DNA of 41,072 nucleotides from the NCBI GenBank assembly GCA_019241285.1, contig JAFAXD010000300.1, positions 1 to 41,072 of the forward strand, given 5' to 3'. Positions 24,482 through 33,010 of the stretch are shown piece by piece; the first letter of the stretch is position 1; the number at the start of each line of letters is the position of its first letter. The stretch is from Xanthobacteraceae bacterium (GTDB lineage: Bacteria > Pseudomonadota > Alphaproteobacteria > Rhizobiales > Xanthobacteraceae). The notes under the pieces are model-generated. The model searched no databases. It saw only the letters and a list, made by a program, of their open reading frames with translations, and was not told where the DNA came from. A program made the position numbers and the translations under genes.

Positions 24482-25532
24482 GTTGCAGCACTCCGGGCAG
24501 AACAGAGAATGGCGAGGCGGGAAGGGCGGGAACCCGCGCCGGCGTGCCAGCGGCAGCCAGAGTCAATGCGCGGGCGATGGTCCGACGCGCCAGTTCGATC
24601 TTGAACGCATTGTCCCCGGACGGTTTTGCGTCGGTCAGCGCCGCGGTGGCAGCCTGGAGATAGATGCCAACGGCCGGCGTCGCGCCAATCAGAACCTGCT
24701 CCGCGGCGCGGGCGCGCCAGGGCTTAGCGGCAACACCGCCCAAAGCGAGCCGCGCGTCCGCAATCCGACCTTGCTCGATGCGCAGCGCGGCAGCCGCTGA
24801 GACGATGGCAAACGCGTAGGACGTGCGTTCGCGGACTTTCAGATAGCGCGCATGCGCGGCGAAACTGCGCGCGGCGGGCGGCAGCCGCAGCGCGACGATC
24901 AGGTCGCCCGGCTCGAGCACATTGTCGTGTTCCGGAGTATCGCCGGGAAGGCGATGCAAGTCCTCCAACGCGATATCGCGCCTGCCGCGGCGGCCTTCGA
25001 TCTCAACCACGGCGTCGAGCGTGACCAGCGGGACGCAGAAATCAGAGGAATGCGTGGCGATGCAGGCTTCGCTCCAGCCCAGGATGGCGTGCAGGCGGTT
25101 TTCGCCATCCCGCGCGTCACATCCGGAACCCGGCTGGCGTTTGTTACAAGCACCGGCGACGTCGTAGAAATACGCGCACCGCGTCCGCTGCAGCAGATTG
25201 CCGCCGACCGTCGCCGCGTTGCGCAGCTGCGCCGATGCCCCCGATAGCAGCGCTTCAGCAACAGAGGGATAGGCGCGGGCGAAATCAGGGTCGTGCGCGA
25301 GGTCGGCATTGCGCACAAGCGCGCCGACGCGCAGGCTGCCGTCGCTGCGATGCTCGATGCGATCAAGGCCGGGCAGGTGCGTGACGTCGACGAGGCGATC
25401 GGGATGTGTGATCCCGCCCTTCATCAGATCGATGAGGTTGGTTCCGGCGGCGAGATAGCTCGCGCCTGGCGCGCTCGCGGCCGCGATGGCCTCGGTGACC
25501 GAACGGGGTCTGACGTATTCGAAGTTGTTCAT
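24474..25532 (-). CDS. paoB: Aldehyde oxidoreductase, FAD subunit with 4Fe-4S insert
   Basis: 352 residues from the ATG at 25532; the longer ORF-track start at 25727 lies inside the iron-sulfur gene. The FAD contacts 'LAAGTNLIDLMKGG' and 'ATVGGNLLQRTRC' are in place. A cysteine-rich insertion follows ('CAYFYDVAGACNKRQPGSGC'), as in E. coli PaoB, which carries a [4Fe-4S] cluster unusual for this family. The start overlaps the paoA stop by 4 bp (ATGA), and its end overlaps paoC. These overlaps argue for tight co-translation. Confidence 0.92.
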   Translation of the reverse strand: MNNFEYVRPRSVTEAIAAASAPGASYLAAGTNLIDLMKGGITHPDRLVDVTHLPGLDRIEHRSDGSLRVGALVRNADLAHDPDFARAYPSVAEALLSGASAQLRNAATVGGNLLQRTRCAYFYDVAGACNKRQPGSGCDARDGENRLHAILGWSEACIATHSSDFCVPLVTLDAVVEIEGRRGRRDIALEDLHRLPGDTPEHDNVLEPGDLIVALRLPPAARSFAAHARYLKVRERTSYAFAIVSAAAALRIEQGRIADARLALGGVAAKPWRARAAEQVLIGATPAVGIYLQAATAALTDAKPSGDNAFKIELARRTIARALTLAAAGTPARVPALPASPFSVLPGVLQHA

Positions 25533-26026
25533 GCCGAGCGCCTCTGGTTTGCTTCGCGCAGGCGGTCCTGCGCATCGAGCACCGCCTCGAGAATTCCCGC
25601 ATAGGCGCCGCAGCGGCAGAGATTGCCGCTCATCGCTTCGCGCACGCGCTCCGGATCGTCGCCGGTCTGGCCTTCCTGGATCAGCCCGATCGCGCTCATG
25701 ATCTGGCCCGGCGTGCAGAACCCGCACTGAAAACCGTCATGGGCGATGAACGCGGCCTGCACGGGATGCAACGCATCGCCATGGGCGACACCCTCGATGG
25801 TGAGCACGTCGGCCCCGTCGCAGCTCAGCGCCAACGTCAGGCATGAATTGATCCGCCGCCCATCGAGATGCACCGTGCAAGCGCCGCATTGGCCGCGATC
25901 GCAGCCCTTCTTGGTGCCGGTCAGATGCAGGCGCTCGCGCAGGAGATCGAGCAGCGTGACGCGCGTATCGTCGATCTCGACCTCACGCGGTTTGCCGTTA
26001 ACGGTGAGAGTGATGGAATGACTCAT
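25529..26026 (-). CDS. paoA: Aldehyde oxidoreductase, 2Fe-2S subunit
   Basis: 165 residues. Two [2Fe-2S] clusters are bound by 'GCDRGQCGACTVHLDG' (plant-type ferredoxin) and by 'CGFCTPG' plus 'NLCRCGAY' (helical domain). The E. coli partner PaoA has a long Tat signal, but this protein starts directly at the ferredoxin domain ('MSHSITLTVNGKP'), so the enzyme here should be cytosolic. It is the first gene of the operon and is divergent from the TetR gene. Confidence 0.93.
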   Translation of the reverse strand: MSHSITLTVNGKPREVEIDDTRVTLLDLLRERLHLTGTKKGCDRGQCGACTVHLDGRRINSCLTLALSCDGADVLTIEGVAHGDALHPVQAAFIAHDGFQCGFCTPGQIMSAIGLIQEGQTGDDPERVREAMSGNLCRCGAYAGILEAVLDAQDRLREANQRRSA

Positions 26027-26217
26027 GCAAGTGTTCCAATCGCTGCCATTTGCTATTGTCAGAATTGAATCGGCGTTGCTCGCGCCAGCAGAGCTGGTCC
26101 GGCATTGTTGGTCGATTCATCGTGGTGGTTTGTGGGTGCGGACAACCATACCTGCTGCCGCCACGATCCTTCGATCAGTCGGCGGGTAGAAGAGTGGTCC
26201 CGATGAGGTTTAGTATA

Positions 26218-26232
26218 CGGAGGCTGCCTCCG
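26218..26232. promoter_or_regulatory. TetR operator palindrome
   Basis: 'cggaggc-t-gcctccg' is a perfect 7-bp inverted repeat around one base, 33 bases before the TetR ATG and in the region shared with paoABC. It follows 'tagtata', and the whole resembles TetR-family operators. Confidence 0.55.
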
Positions 26233-26264
26233 CTTTGCAAGAGGCCGCGACGCGGACGATCGAG

Positions 26265-26903
26265 ATGCGACATCAATCTGTCGTGACGGGACGAAAGCCA
26301 CGCGCTGACGCGCTGCGCAACCGCGACCGCGTGCTGGAGGCAGCCAAGGCTGTATTCAGCGCCGGTGGTCCGGATGCGAGTCTTGAAGCGGTGGCCAAGC
26401 GCGCCGGCGTTGGCATCGGCACGCTCTACCGACATTTCCCGACGCGCGAGGCCTTGTTCGAGGCGGTGTACCGGCGCGAGGTCGAGCAACTCACCGAGCT
26501 TGCCGAGCAGTTGAAGGGGGAAGCGGAGCCGGTCGAGGCTTTGCGACGTTGGCTGCGGTCGAATGTTGAATTCGTCGCGACCAAGAAGGGAATGATCGCC
26601 GCCTTGGCGCTCGCTGCTCACGGTATGTCCGAGCTCTACGCTTTTTCGGCTGATCGCCTGACCAAAGCGATCGGGGGGTTGCTGGATCGAGCAATCGCGG
26701 CCGGAGACATCCGCTCCGACATCGGCCCCGAGGACGTGCTGCGCGCGCTTGTCGGGATGTGCTACATGAACGATCAGCCCGGGTGGCAGAAAAGCGTGTT
26801 GCGGTTGTTGGATGTATTTGTTGATGGACTGCGGGTGCGGCACAGCGGCGTGCGACACACGCCAGGTGTGCCGCGCCGTCCCAGCAGTCGCGCACGCAGC
26901 TAG
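26265..26903 (+). CDS. TetR/AcrR family regulator
   Basis: 212 residues from the ATG at 26265; a TTG at 26235 would add ten residues. The helix-turn-helix reads 'ASLEAVAKRAGVGIGTLYRHFPTREALFEAVYRREV', and the C-terminal domain is of the kind seen in SCO/YbiH-like regulators ('FVATKKGMIAALALAAHG'). It is divergent from paoABC across about 240 bp that includes the palindrome, so it is the likely aldehyde-responsive repressor of that operon. That link is inferred. Confidence 0.9.
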   Translation: MRHQSVVTGRKPRADALRNRDRVLEAAKAVFSAGGPDASLEAVAKRAGVGIGTLYRHFPTREALFEAVYRREVEQLTELAEQLKGEAEPVEALRRWLRSNVEFVATKKGMIAALALAAHGMSELYAFSADRLTKAIGGLLDRAIAAGDIRSDIGPEDVLRALVGMCYMNDQPGWQKSVLRLLDVFVDGLRVRHSGVRHTPGVPRRPSSRARS

Positions 26904-26932
26904 CCCGTGGGGCGGCCTAAGGTACTCGCTGA

Positions 26933-27427
26933 TCATTTCTCCGTCGCCGCGGTCACATCAACCTCGATCAGCATGCCGGGCCAGGCGAGTTGGCTGATCG
27001 CCACGAAGGTTCCGGCGGGTTGCGGCAGACCGGCAAAGGCTTCGCCGCGGCACTTCCCGACGTCCGCGAAATACCGGATATCGGTCACATAGGTCGTCAC
27101 CTTGACGACGTCGCTGAGTGAGCTGCCCTGTTTCTCCAGAATGCGCTTGATCTTGTCCCAGGCATAGCGACACTGCGCGCCGACATCGCCGAGATATTTG
27201 ATGGCTCCGCCCGTTGTGGCTGCTTCATCCTCCGCGCCGATGCCGCCCAGGAATAAGAGGCGCCCGGGATTTTTCACCGATACCACCTCGGAGAAGCGGC
27301 CTTTGGCCCATTCACTGTAGTTGAAGTTCTTCTTCTCAAAACTGGTTGAGTCTTCTGCGGCGGCAACTGAAATCGATGCGGCCAAGAGCAGGGATGTTGC
27401 GAGAAGCGCCGAACATGATCGTTGCAT
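26933..27427 (-). CDS. Exported RidA family protein
   Basis: 164 residues with a signal peptide ('MQRSCSALLATSLLLAASISVAAA'). The mature chain is a RidA/YjgF domain: 'GRLLFLGGIGAEDEA', 'QCRYAWDKIKRILEKQGSSLSDVVKVTTYVTDIRYF' and 'FVAISQLAWPGMLIEVDVTAATE'. The arginine that cytosolic RidA uses to bind the imine substrate is not evident at its usual place, so deaminase activity is doubtful. Periplasmic RidA-like proteins are common but uncharacterised. It is convergent with the TetR gene, 29 bp apart. Confidence 0.85.
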   Translation of the reverse strand: MQRSCSALLATSLLLAASISVAAAEDSTSFEKKNFNYSEWAKGRFSEVVSVKNPGRLLFLGGIGAEDEAATTGGAIKYLGDVGAQCRYAWDKIKRILEKQGSSLSDVVKVTTYVTDIRYFADVGKCRGEAFAGLPQPAGTFVAISQLAWPGMLIEVDVTAATEK

Positions 27428-27690
27428 GTGGTTGTCCTGGTGAGGTGAGTGCGAAATCCGCGGTATTTACTGATGGCTACAGCTGTAGAGATTATTCGCT
27501 CCGGACACAAACTTCTTCCTCGACTCCTGAAGGGGCACGAGCTGAGTGGTGCCTTACGCGAAGCGGTCTCACTGCCTATCTCGCGCTACCGGATAGGGAC
27601 CATCCGCGAAACGCGATCGTGATAACCTTTCCGGCGGATCTGGATTGCCAGCGGGCGAAAACCCGTGCCAGCGCGTAAGAGGAGAGTCGA

Positions 27691-28119
27691 ATGAGTGCGC
27701 CAAAGGTGTGGACAGGCGCCTGTCACTGCGGCGCCGTTCGTTTCACGGTGAAACTGGCGGACGGTTTGGACAAACCGCGCCGCTGCAATTGCTCGCTGTG
27801 CCGGATGCGAGGCGCCGTCGTGGTGAGCGCGCGCGTCGGCGAACTGACGATCGATAGCGGCGCGGACGCTCTACAGCTCTATCGCTTCAACACGATGCAA
27901 GCCGAGCACTACTTCTGCTCAAAGTGCGGGATCTATACGCATCACAAACGCCGCTCGAACCGCAACGAGCTCGGCGTCAACGTCGCATGCCTTGCGGGTG
28001 TTAGTCCCTTCGATTTTGCGACGGTTCCAGTTTATGAGGGCGGAAGGCATCCAAGCGACTCGCCTGGGACGCCGGGATCCGAGATCGCAGGGTATCTGCG
28101 ATATGAGAGCGCCAATTAG
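27691..28119 (+). CDS. GFA family (CENP-V/GFA domain) protein
   Basis: 142 residues with the zinc-binding cysteine sets of the family: 'CHCGAVRF', 'CNCSLCRMRG' and 'CSKCGIYTHHK'. The name comes from glutathione-dependent formaldehyde-activating enzyme, but most members have no shown activity. The ATG has a good ribosome site ('aggagag'). 263 bp of non-coding sequence precede it, in which I see no strong signal. It is convergent with DUF763, 6 bp apart. Confidence 0.9.
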   Translation: MSAPKVWTGACHCGAVRFTVKLADGLDKPRRCNCSLCRMRGAVVVSARVGELTIDSGADALQLYRFNTMQAEHYFCSKCGIYTHHKRRSNRNELGVNVACLAGVSPFDFATVPVYEGGRHPSDSPGTPGSEIAGYLRYESAN

Positions 28120-28125
28120 GATCGA

Positions 28126-29382
28126 TCAGCTTATCTTGCGCTGCTGCTGCGGCGGTTCCGGACCAAACACACTGTAACCGCCGTACTCGTGCGAGCGCGC
28201 GCGCTCCTCGGCGAACAGCGCGTCTACCGAAGGTCCGGACGCGTTGCGCTCGAGTTGGCGCGCTTGTTCGTCGAGGCGCTTGATGGCGGCGAGTTCCTCG
28301 GTGTGTCCGAGCTTTGCGTTGCGCACGGCGCGTTTGAGTACATCGATGGTGTGGTCATAGACCTTGAGCGGCACCGGATAGGGATGCCGGTCCTTGCCGC
28401 CGTGCGCGACCGAGAACCGGGCTGGGTCGCTAAAGCGATATGGCGCGCCGTGCACCACTTCGGCGACTTGGGCGAGCGCCCGCACCGTGCGAGCGCCGAC
28501 GCCTGGGACGAGTAGCAACGCGGCGAAATCCTTGGGCCCGCACTCCGCGGCGGCGACCAGGTTCCCGTGCAGCCGTCGGGCAACGATATCCTCCGGCCGG
28601 ACATCGTGATGCGCGGGCATCATGAGATGCGGCAGCGTGAGTTGCGGCTGCGGTGCTTGCGGCTTTGTGCCCGTTCGCTCCAGCTTCGCCAGCTGGCGTT
28701 CAATGCCGTCCGGGCCAAGTTCATCGAGGAGATCGAGTTGGCGTTGGCGCGAGCTCTCGGCGCGCCGATCGGTCAGGTTCACGATGACACCTTGCTCGAC
28801 CCCGTCGATCGCCGCGTGCGGTTCGTCGACGAAGCTGGTGAGGCCTTCGGAGAGCCAATGATAGCGCCGGGCATGGCGGCGATCGCCGTTCATGCCTTGC
28901 TGCACCACGACCCAATGTCCGTCATCGGTGATGATGAACCCGTGCAGATAGAGATCGAACCCATCCTGGACCGCGGCGCTATCGACTTTGGCAACGAGCC
29001 GGCTCGTCCTGGCGAGATCCGCGCCATCAAGACCGACTCGGTCGCCGACCGCGATCAGCTCGTGCGGGGTTTGCCGCGAGTGCTGTCCACGGCCGCCGCA
29101 GACATGGATGCCGAGGTCTGATGAGCGCGGGTTGAGACCGCGCTTCAGCGCGCCGATGACGCTGGTGGTAATGCCGGACGAATGCCAGTCCATCCCCATG
29201 ACGGCGCCGAAGGATTGGAACCAGAAAGGATGAGCCAAACGGCGCAGCAGCTCGTCGCGCCCATATTCGATGACGATCGCCTCGACAATGACCGCGCCCA
29301 GGCGAGTCATGCGCTCGCCGAGCCATTTCGGCACGCGGCCACCATGCAGCGGCAGGTCGGCGCTCCCGGCGCGGCGGGCCAT
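28126..29382 (-). CDS. DUF763 domain protein
   Basis: 418 residues that cover the whole DUF763 family. The N-terminus 'AGSADLPLHGGRVPKWLGERM' and 'GMDWHSSGITTSVIGALKRGLNP' are diagnostic. Near residue 300 a helix-hairpin-helix motif, 'LLLVPGVGARTVRALAQVAEVVHGAP', points to DNA binding. The family is shared by archaea and bacteria and its function is unknown; a DNA repair or processing role has been the usual guess. It is divergent from the toxin-antitoxin pair. Confidence 0.9.
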   Translation of the reverse strand: MARRAGSADLPLHGGRVPKWLGERMTRLGAVIVEAIVIEYGRDELLRRLAHPFWFQSFGAVMGMDWHSSGITTSVIGALKRGLNPRSSDLGIHVCGGRGQHSRQTPHELIAVGDRVGLDGADLARTSRLVAKVDSAAVQDGFDLYLHGFIITDDGHWVVVQQGMNGDRRHARRYHWLSEGLTSFVDEPHAAIDGVEQGVIVNLTDRRAESSRQRQLDLLDELGPDGIERQLAKLERTGTKPQAPQPQLTLPHLMMPAHHDVRPEDIVARRLHGNLVAAAECGPKDFAALLLVPGVGARTVRALAQVAEVVHGAPYRFSDPARFSVAHGGKDRHPYPVPLKVYDHTIDVLKRAVRNAKLGHTEELAAIKRLDEQARQLERNASGPSVDALFAEERARSHEYGGYSVFGPEPPQQQRKIS

Positions 29383-29494
29383 CAGCGTGCACCTATGGGG
29401 AACGCATCGATGGTCTGACGGATCAGCATTTGCCTGCTTACCATGGTTGGAACATATTTAGAACAACCGCCCAACATTCGCTTGTCAAATTGCT

Positions 29495-29512
29495 TACATA
29501 CCCTCATATGTA
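29495..29512 (+). promoter_or_regulatory. Inverted repeat ahead of the antitoxin
   Basis: 'tacata-ccctca-tatgta' is a 6-bp inverted repeat ending five bases before the antitoxin ATG. No Shine-Dalgarno sequence is seen, so the transcript may have a very short leader. Autoregulation by the toxin-antitoxin complex is the usual mode in such pairs. Confidence 0.4.
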
Positions 29513-29517
29513 TCAAC

Positions 29518-29802
29518 ATGACTTACCTCAGCATCCGCGACTTGCAGAAAATCTCGGGAGAGACCATCGGCGCGCTGCCGGGGCCGACGCCCGTCAAGTC
29601 GGGTGACCGGACAGTCGGTCTACTCGTACCCTTGAAGATGGCCGATCCCGATCGGCTCGCCGCAGTTTTGGCGCGAGCGGAAGCACTTGCAAAAGGACGC
29701 GATTCGGCGGCCGAGGATGCGGCGCTCCGCCAGTTCGGGGACGTCGATCCTGTCGATTGGTCGGTCGAAGCCGTGCGTGCTCTGATGGCCGAGCGCACCT
29801 GA
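29518..29802 (+). CDS. Antitoxin, Phd/VapB-like
   Basis: 94 residues from the ATG at 29518; the ORF-track start at 29443 would run through the operator-like repeat. The N-terminus 'MTYLSIRDLQKISGETIG' and 'VKSGDRTVGLLVPL' resemble the DNA-binding part of Phd/YefM-type antitoxins, and the Glu/Asp/Arg-rich C-terminus would contact the toxin. The PIN toxin starts one base after its stop (TGA-C-GTG), so they are co-translated. Confidence 0.75.
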   Translation: MTYLSIRDLQKISGETIGALPGPTPVKSGDRTVGLLVPLKMADPDRLAAVLARAEALAKGRDSAAEDAALRQFGDVDPVDWSVEAVRALMAERT

Positions 29803-29803
29803 C

Positions 29804-30250
29804 GTGCGCTTGCCCACTTCGACACTGGTCGTGGATGCCGCGATCCTGATTGCGGCGGTGCGCGGCAGGAGTTCCGGCGCGTTTATGCAGGCAGCGCACG
29901 CGGCAGCGTTTGTGACGACGGATCGTGTCGTTCATGAAGCACGGCGCCGCATTGAAGACGGCTTGCAGCGGCCCGACCTGTTGCCTGTGCTTGATGAGTT
30001 GACGGCGGAAATGACTGTCATACCCGTAGCAGCATTGATGCCAATACTAGATCAAAGCGAGACCGCGCTGAGGGAGGCCGTCGCCAGCCGAAATGGCTCC
30101 GTCCGGGACGCCCACGTTCTAGCGCTGGCGTGGAGCGTCGATGCTGATATCTGGACAACGGATCGCGACTTCGCCGGAACGGGAATTGCAACCTGGTCGA
30201 CACCGAATTTGATGCGAGGTCTAGCTGAAGCAACAGCACGCCGGTCATAG
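29804..30250 (+). CDS. PIN-domain toxin, VapC-like
   Basis: 148 residues from a GTG start. The PIN acidic residues appear intact: Asp in 'LVVDAAILIAAV', Glu in 'VVHEARRRIED', and the C-terminal group in 'VRDAHVLALAWSVDADIWTTDRDFAGTGI'. PIN toxins are Mg-dependent ribonucleases, typically cutting tRNA or rRNA. In contrast to the broken pair at 21.5 kb this module seems complete. It is convergent with alkB, 20 bp apart. Confidence 0.85.
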   Translation: MRLPTSTLVVDAAILIAAVRGRSSGAFMQAAHAAAFVTTDRVVHEARRRIEDGLQRPDLLPVLDELTAEMTVIPVAALMPILDQSETALREAVASRNGSVRDAHVLALAWSVDADIWTTDRDFAGTGIATWSTPNLMRGLAEATARRS

Positions 30251-30270
30251 ACGTCTCTGCCACGTTATAG

Positions 30271-30870
30271 TCAGAGATCGGGGTCCACTAGTGTCCTGAA
30301 CGTCACCGAGTAGCGCAATGCGTCAACGGCTGGGATGCTGTGCTGCCAGTCCCAGCGCGCTTCGCCGCGGAGAAGGTACGCCGAGCGCGGTCGCACCTGA
30401 AGCGAGGCGCGTTCCCAGCCGTTCCCGTCTTTGCGACGCAGGCGAAGCGTGCACGGTGCGCCGAGCGAGACCGCGATCACGTCGCCAAACATCGGTTTGT
30501 CGCGGTGCCAGCCGATGCCGGCGCCCGGCGCATACTTGTTGATTAGAACCTGTTGCAGGCTCTCCGGCTCGACTGCGGCAAAAGCCGCCGCGCGGGCACG
30601 CACCGGAAGAAGGAACGGCGGAATTTCCTCGCTGTCGCGAAGCTTTGCTCCGGCGTAGTCGTAACGCCATCCGAACCAGGCAACGTGACGCTTGGCGAGA
30701 AAACCGTGGAAGTCGAATGGCTGGAAGGACAGCGCCGCGATGTCACGGAGCAGGGCGGCTTCGTCAGCTGGCGCGATGATCTCCTCTTGATAGGCGAAGC
30801 CCGTGGGCCAAGCGGGAGCTGGCGCAAAGAGGTCGCGCTGCACTGCGGCTGCTGTTCGATGTTGTGGCAT
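30271..30870 (-). CDS. alkB: AlkB-like alpha-ketoglutarate-dependent dioxygenase
   Basis: 199 residues from the ATG at 30870; the ORF-track start at 31125 overlaps the hydrolase gene. The iron ligands are in 'IGWHRDKPMFGDVIAVSLG' (H-x-D) and 'WQHSIPAVDALRYSVTFR', the latter also giving the Arg pair that binds alpha-ketoglutarate and contacts the lesion. AlkB enzymes reverse alkyl lesions such as 1-methyladenine in DNA or RNA. This shorter form, without a long N-terminal extension, is close to the rhizobial AlkB group. It is 43 bp after the hydrolase on the same strand. Confidence 0.92.
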   Translation of the reverse strand: MPQHRTAAAVQRDLFAPAPAWPTGFAYQEEIIAPADEAALLRDIAALSFQPFDFHGFLAKRHVAWFGWRYDYAGAKLRDSEEIPPFLLPVRARAAAFAAVEPESLQQVLINKYAPGAGIGWHRDKPMFGDVIAVSLGAPCTLRLRRKDGNGWERASLQVRPRSAYLLRGEARWDWQHSIPAVDALRYSVTFRTLVDPDL

Positions 30871-30913
30871 GACGAACGTGAAATAGGAACTGGAACGGCA
30901 GGCCGCCACGCGT

Positions 30914-31903
30914 CTACTGCAACGTCTCCCGGAAGAACCGCACCACCTCGGCATCGAAGCGCTGGTGGAATTCGGCGCGATCAAAACCAGCGATCGATTG
31001 GCAAATATCGGGCGCGACCTTGGCCAATTCTGCCGTGCACGGAGTGAGGAAATCGAAATGGTCCGCCTTGGCCACCAGGTGAAACTCAGGCGAGCGAGGC
31101 AGGTTGGCGCGCACGGCATCCGCATAGTCGGGCGCCGGCAGGATGTGGTCGAATTCAGCGCTCCAGAGCTGGATCGGGATCGTCACGGGATCTAAGCCTT
31201 CGCCGCTGAACGTGTAGCCTAACGCGGGGGCGGCAATGACTGCGGCCTTAATGCGCGGGTCCCGGATCGAGGTTGGCGCTGTGGCATCGGCGGCGGCCGG
31301 GGGTGGCGCCATGCCGACGCGCTTGATCAGTGTACACTCGAAATAGTCCGGATGCGCCTCGCAGTGCGGTTTGATTCTCGTGAAATCAGGGGCGCCGCCG
31401 ATATCCGCGAGCACCGTAAAACCGCCGGCGGAGAAGCCAAGCGCGCCGACGCGTTGCGGGTCGATGCGGGCGTGGTCCGGCCACTCGCTGAGCATGTAAT
31501 CGGTCACCCGCTGCAGCTGCGGTGGCCGACGCCGGATCTGCGCCGCGCGACTCTGGTCCTGGTAGTTGTCGCCGGGATGCGTCGGGGCCGCCACGACGAA
31601 GCCGGCGCGCGCAAGCGCCAATGCCGTGTCGATGTGGCTGCCATACCAGCCACCTGTCCCGTGTGAAACGACGATTAGCGGCAAGTGCTCCCCAGCCACC
31701 GGGGCGCCGGGCGCCACGGACTGAACAAGGGTCCCGAGGCGCTGCTCACGTGCAGGCTCCTCGGTCGGATACCAGATGCCGACCGTCATCGGCTGATCGC
31801 CGGGATTAGCGACCTGCACCTCCTGGAAGCCGGCCTCCACGGCTACGGCCCGAGCGGTCCAGAGAACCACACAGGCAGCTGCGAGAAGACCGCGTCGTTT
31901 CAT
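30914..31903 (-). CDS. Exported alpha/beta hydrolase, dienelactone hydrolase-like
   Basis: 329 residues from the ATG at 31903, with the strong site 'gggaggg' ahead. A signal peptide ('MKRRGLLAAACVVLWTARAVA') precedes the alpha/beta hydrolase core. The oxyanion region is 'VVSHGTGGWYGSH', the nucleophile elbow is 'GALGFSAGGFTVL', and the acid and base are likely in 'SAEFDHILPAPD' and 'VAKADHFDFL'. Paired cysteines in 'PHCEAHPDYFECTL' could form a disulfide in the periplasm. The substrate is probably an ester; no more can be said. Confidence 0.88.
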   Translation of the reverse strand: MKRRGLLAAACVVLWTARAVAVEAGFQEVQVANPGDQPMTVGIWYPTEEPAREQRLGTLVQSVAPGAPVAGEHLPLIVVSHGTGGWYGSHIDTALALARAGFVVAAPTHPGDNYQDQSRAAQIRRRPPQLQRVTDYMLSEWPDHARIDPQRVGALGFSAGGFTVLADIGGAPDFTRIKPHCEAHPDYFECTLIKRVGMAPPPAAADATAPTSIRDPRIKAAVIAAPALGYTFSGEGLDPVTIPIQLWSAEFDHILPAPDYADAVRANLPRSPEFHLVAKADHFDFLTPCTAELAKVAPDICQSIAGFDRAEFHQRFDAEVVRFFRETLQ

Positions 31904-32045
31904 CTGAACCCTCCCAGGGTAAACAGCTCCGCACTGATCCATTAGGATGCGTTGCCTCGCTCCGCCAAGACACGACTTCGTGGGCACTGCTTGATGCGAC
32001 CGCGACCACGTGCCAATGACGGGCGATGATAGGTGCGGAGGTCGG

Positions 32046-32393
32046 ATGAGCGTTACGATCTACGGAATCAAGAATTGCGACACGATGAAGAAAGCCTTCG
32101 CCTGGCTCGACAACCATGGTGTTGACTACACGTTTCATGACTACAAGAAAGCCGGCGCGGACCGCCAGCAATTGGAACGCTGGTGCCAGCAGTTGGGCTG
32201 GGAAACAGTCCTGAACCGCGCCGGAACCACCTTTCGCAAGCTGCCGGAGGAGAAAAAGGAAGGGCTCAATGCCGCGAAGGCGATCAAGTTGATGCTCGAG
32301 CAACCGTCGATGATCAAACGGCCGGTGCTGGACACGGGAAAGCGCTTGCTGGTCGGTTTCAAGCCGGACGAATATCAAGCAACCTTGAAATAG
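32046..32393 (+). CDS. ArsC/Spx family reductase-like protein (YffB-like)
   Basis: 115 residues from the ATG at 32046 ('ggaggtcgg' ahead). It has a thioredoxin-like fold: 'YGIKNCDTMKKAFAWLDNHGVDYTFHDYKK' with the single catalytic Cys in NCDTMKKA, as in YffB, and 'KRPVLDTGKRLLVGFKPDEY' at the end. YffB-type proteins are thought to reduce small thiol adducts rather than arsenate. It is the first of three closely spaced genes, followed after 14 bp by a methyltransferase. Confidence 0.9.
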   Translation: MSVTIYGIKNCDTMKKAFAWLDNHGVDYTFHDYKKAGADRQQLERWCQQLGWETVLNRAGTTFRKLPEEKKEGLNAAKAIKLMLEQPSMIKRPVLDTGKRLLVGFKPDEYQATLK

Positions 32394-32407
32394 AACCAGG
32401 AGATTGC

Positions 32408-32998
32408 GTGGACCTTCAGACTCTGGCCGCCTACGACGCGGCCGCAACCGCCTTCGCGGCAGAATGGCACGACCAGCCACCTCCGGCCGACCTGCACGAT
32501 CTGGTGCGGCGCTTCTTCAAACGAGGGCGCACTGCCGATATTGGGGCCGGCAGCGGACGTGAGGTTGCCTGGCTCGGCGCAAACGGATTCGACGCCGTCG
32601 GTTACGAGCCGTCGCGCGGACTGCGCGAGGAAGCGCAACGGCGCTATCCGGCCCTTTCTTTTGCGGACGCGGCACTTCCCGAACTCGCTGGTGTGCCTGA
32701 CGCATCGTTCGACAACGTGCTGTGCGAGACTGTGCTCATGCATCTCGATGCGACGGAGATCGGGCCGGCTGTTATGCGTCTCCTCGCAATCGTCAGGCCA
32801 GGCGGCACGCTGTATCTCAGCTGGCGCGTCACCGAGGGCACCGACCAACGAGACCCGCAAGGCCGCCTCTACGCCGCTATCCAACCCGAGCCGGTGCGTC
32901 GCGCATTGATGAACGCGGCCATTCTGCTGGACGAGACTCGCGTCAGCGCATCGTCCGGCAAACGGATCCATCGCATCGTGGCACGCAAACCAACCTGA
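32408..32998 (+). CDS. Class I SAM-dependent methyltransferase
   Basis: 196 residues from a GTG start at 32408 with 'aggag' ahead; the ORF-track start at 32183 overlaps the ArsC gene and is rejected. Motifs: 'TADIGAGSGREVAWLGANGFDAVGYEPS' (SAM binding), 'DASFDNVLCETVLMHL' and 'LAIVRPGGTLYLSWRV'. The substrate is unknown. It lies 14 bp after the ArsC-like gene and 12 bp before the SDR, so all three form one operon. Confidence 0.88.
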   Translation: MDLQTLAAYDAAATAFAAEWHDQPPPADLHDLVRRFFKRGRTADIGAGSGREVAWLGANGFDAVGYEPSRGLREEAQRRYPALSFADAALPELAGVPDASFDNVLCETVLMHLDATEIGPAVMRLLAIVRPGGTLYLSWRVTEGTDQRDPQGRLYAAIQPEPVRRALMNAAILLDETRVSASSGKRIHRIVARKPT

Positions 32999-33010
32999 AG
33001 GACGCTCTTC

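Noticed and set aside
27346-27678. 110-residue plus-strand ORF in the RidA-GFA intergenic region
   Set aside because: Half of it is antisense to the RidA gene, it lacks a ribosome site and any family pattern.
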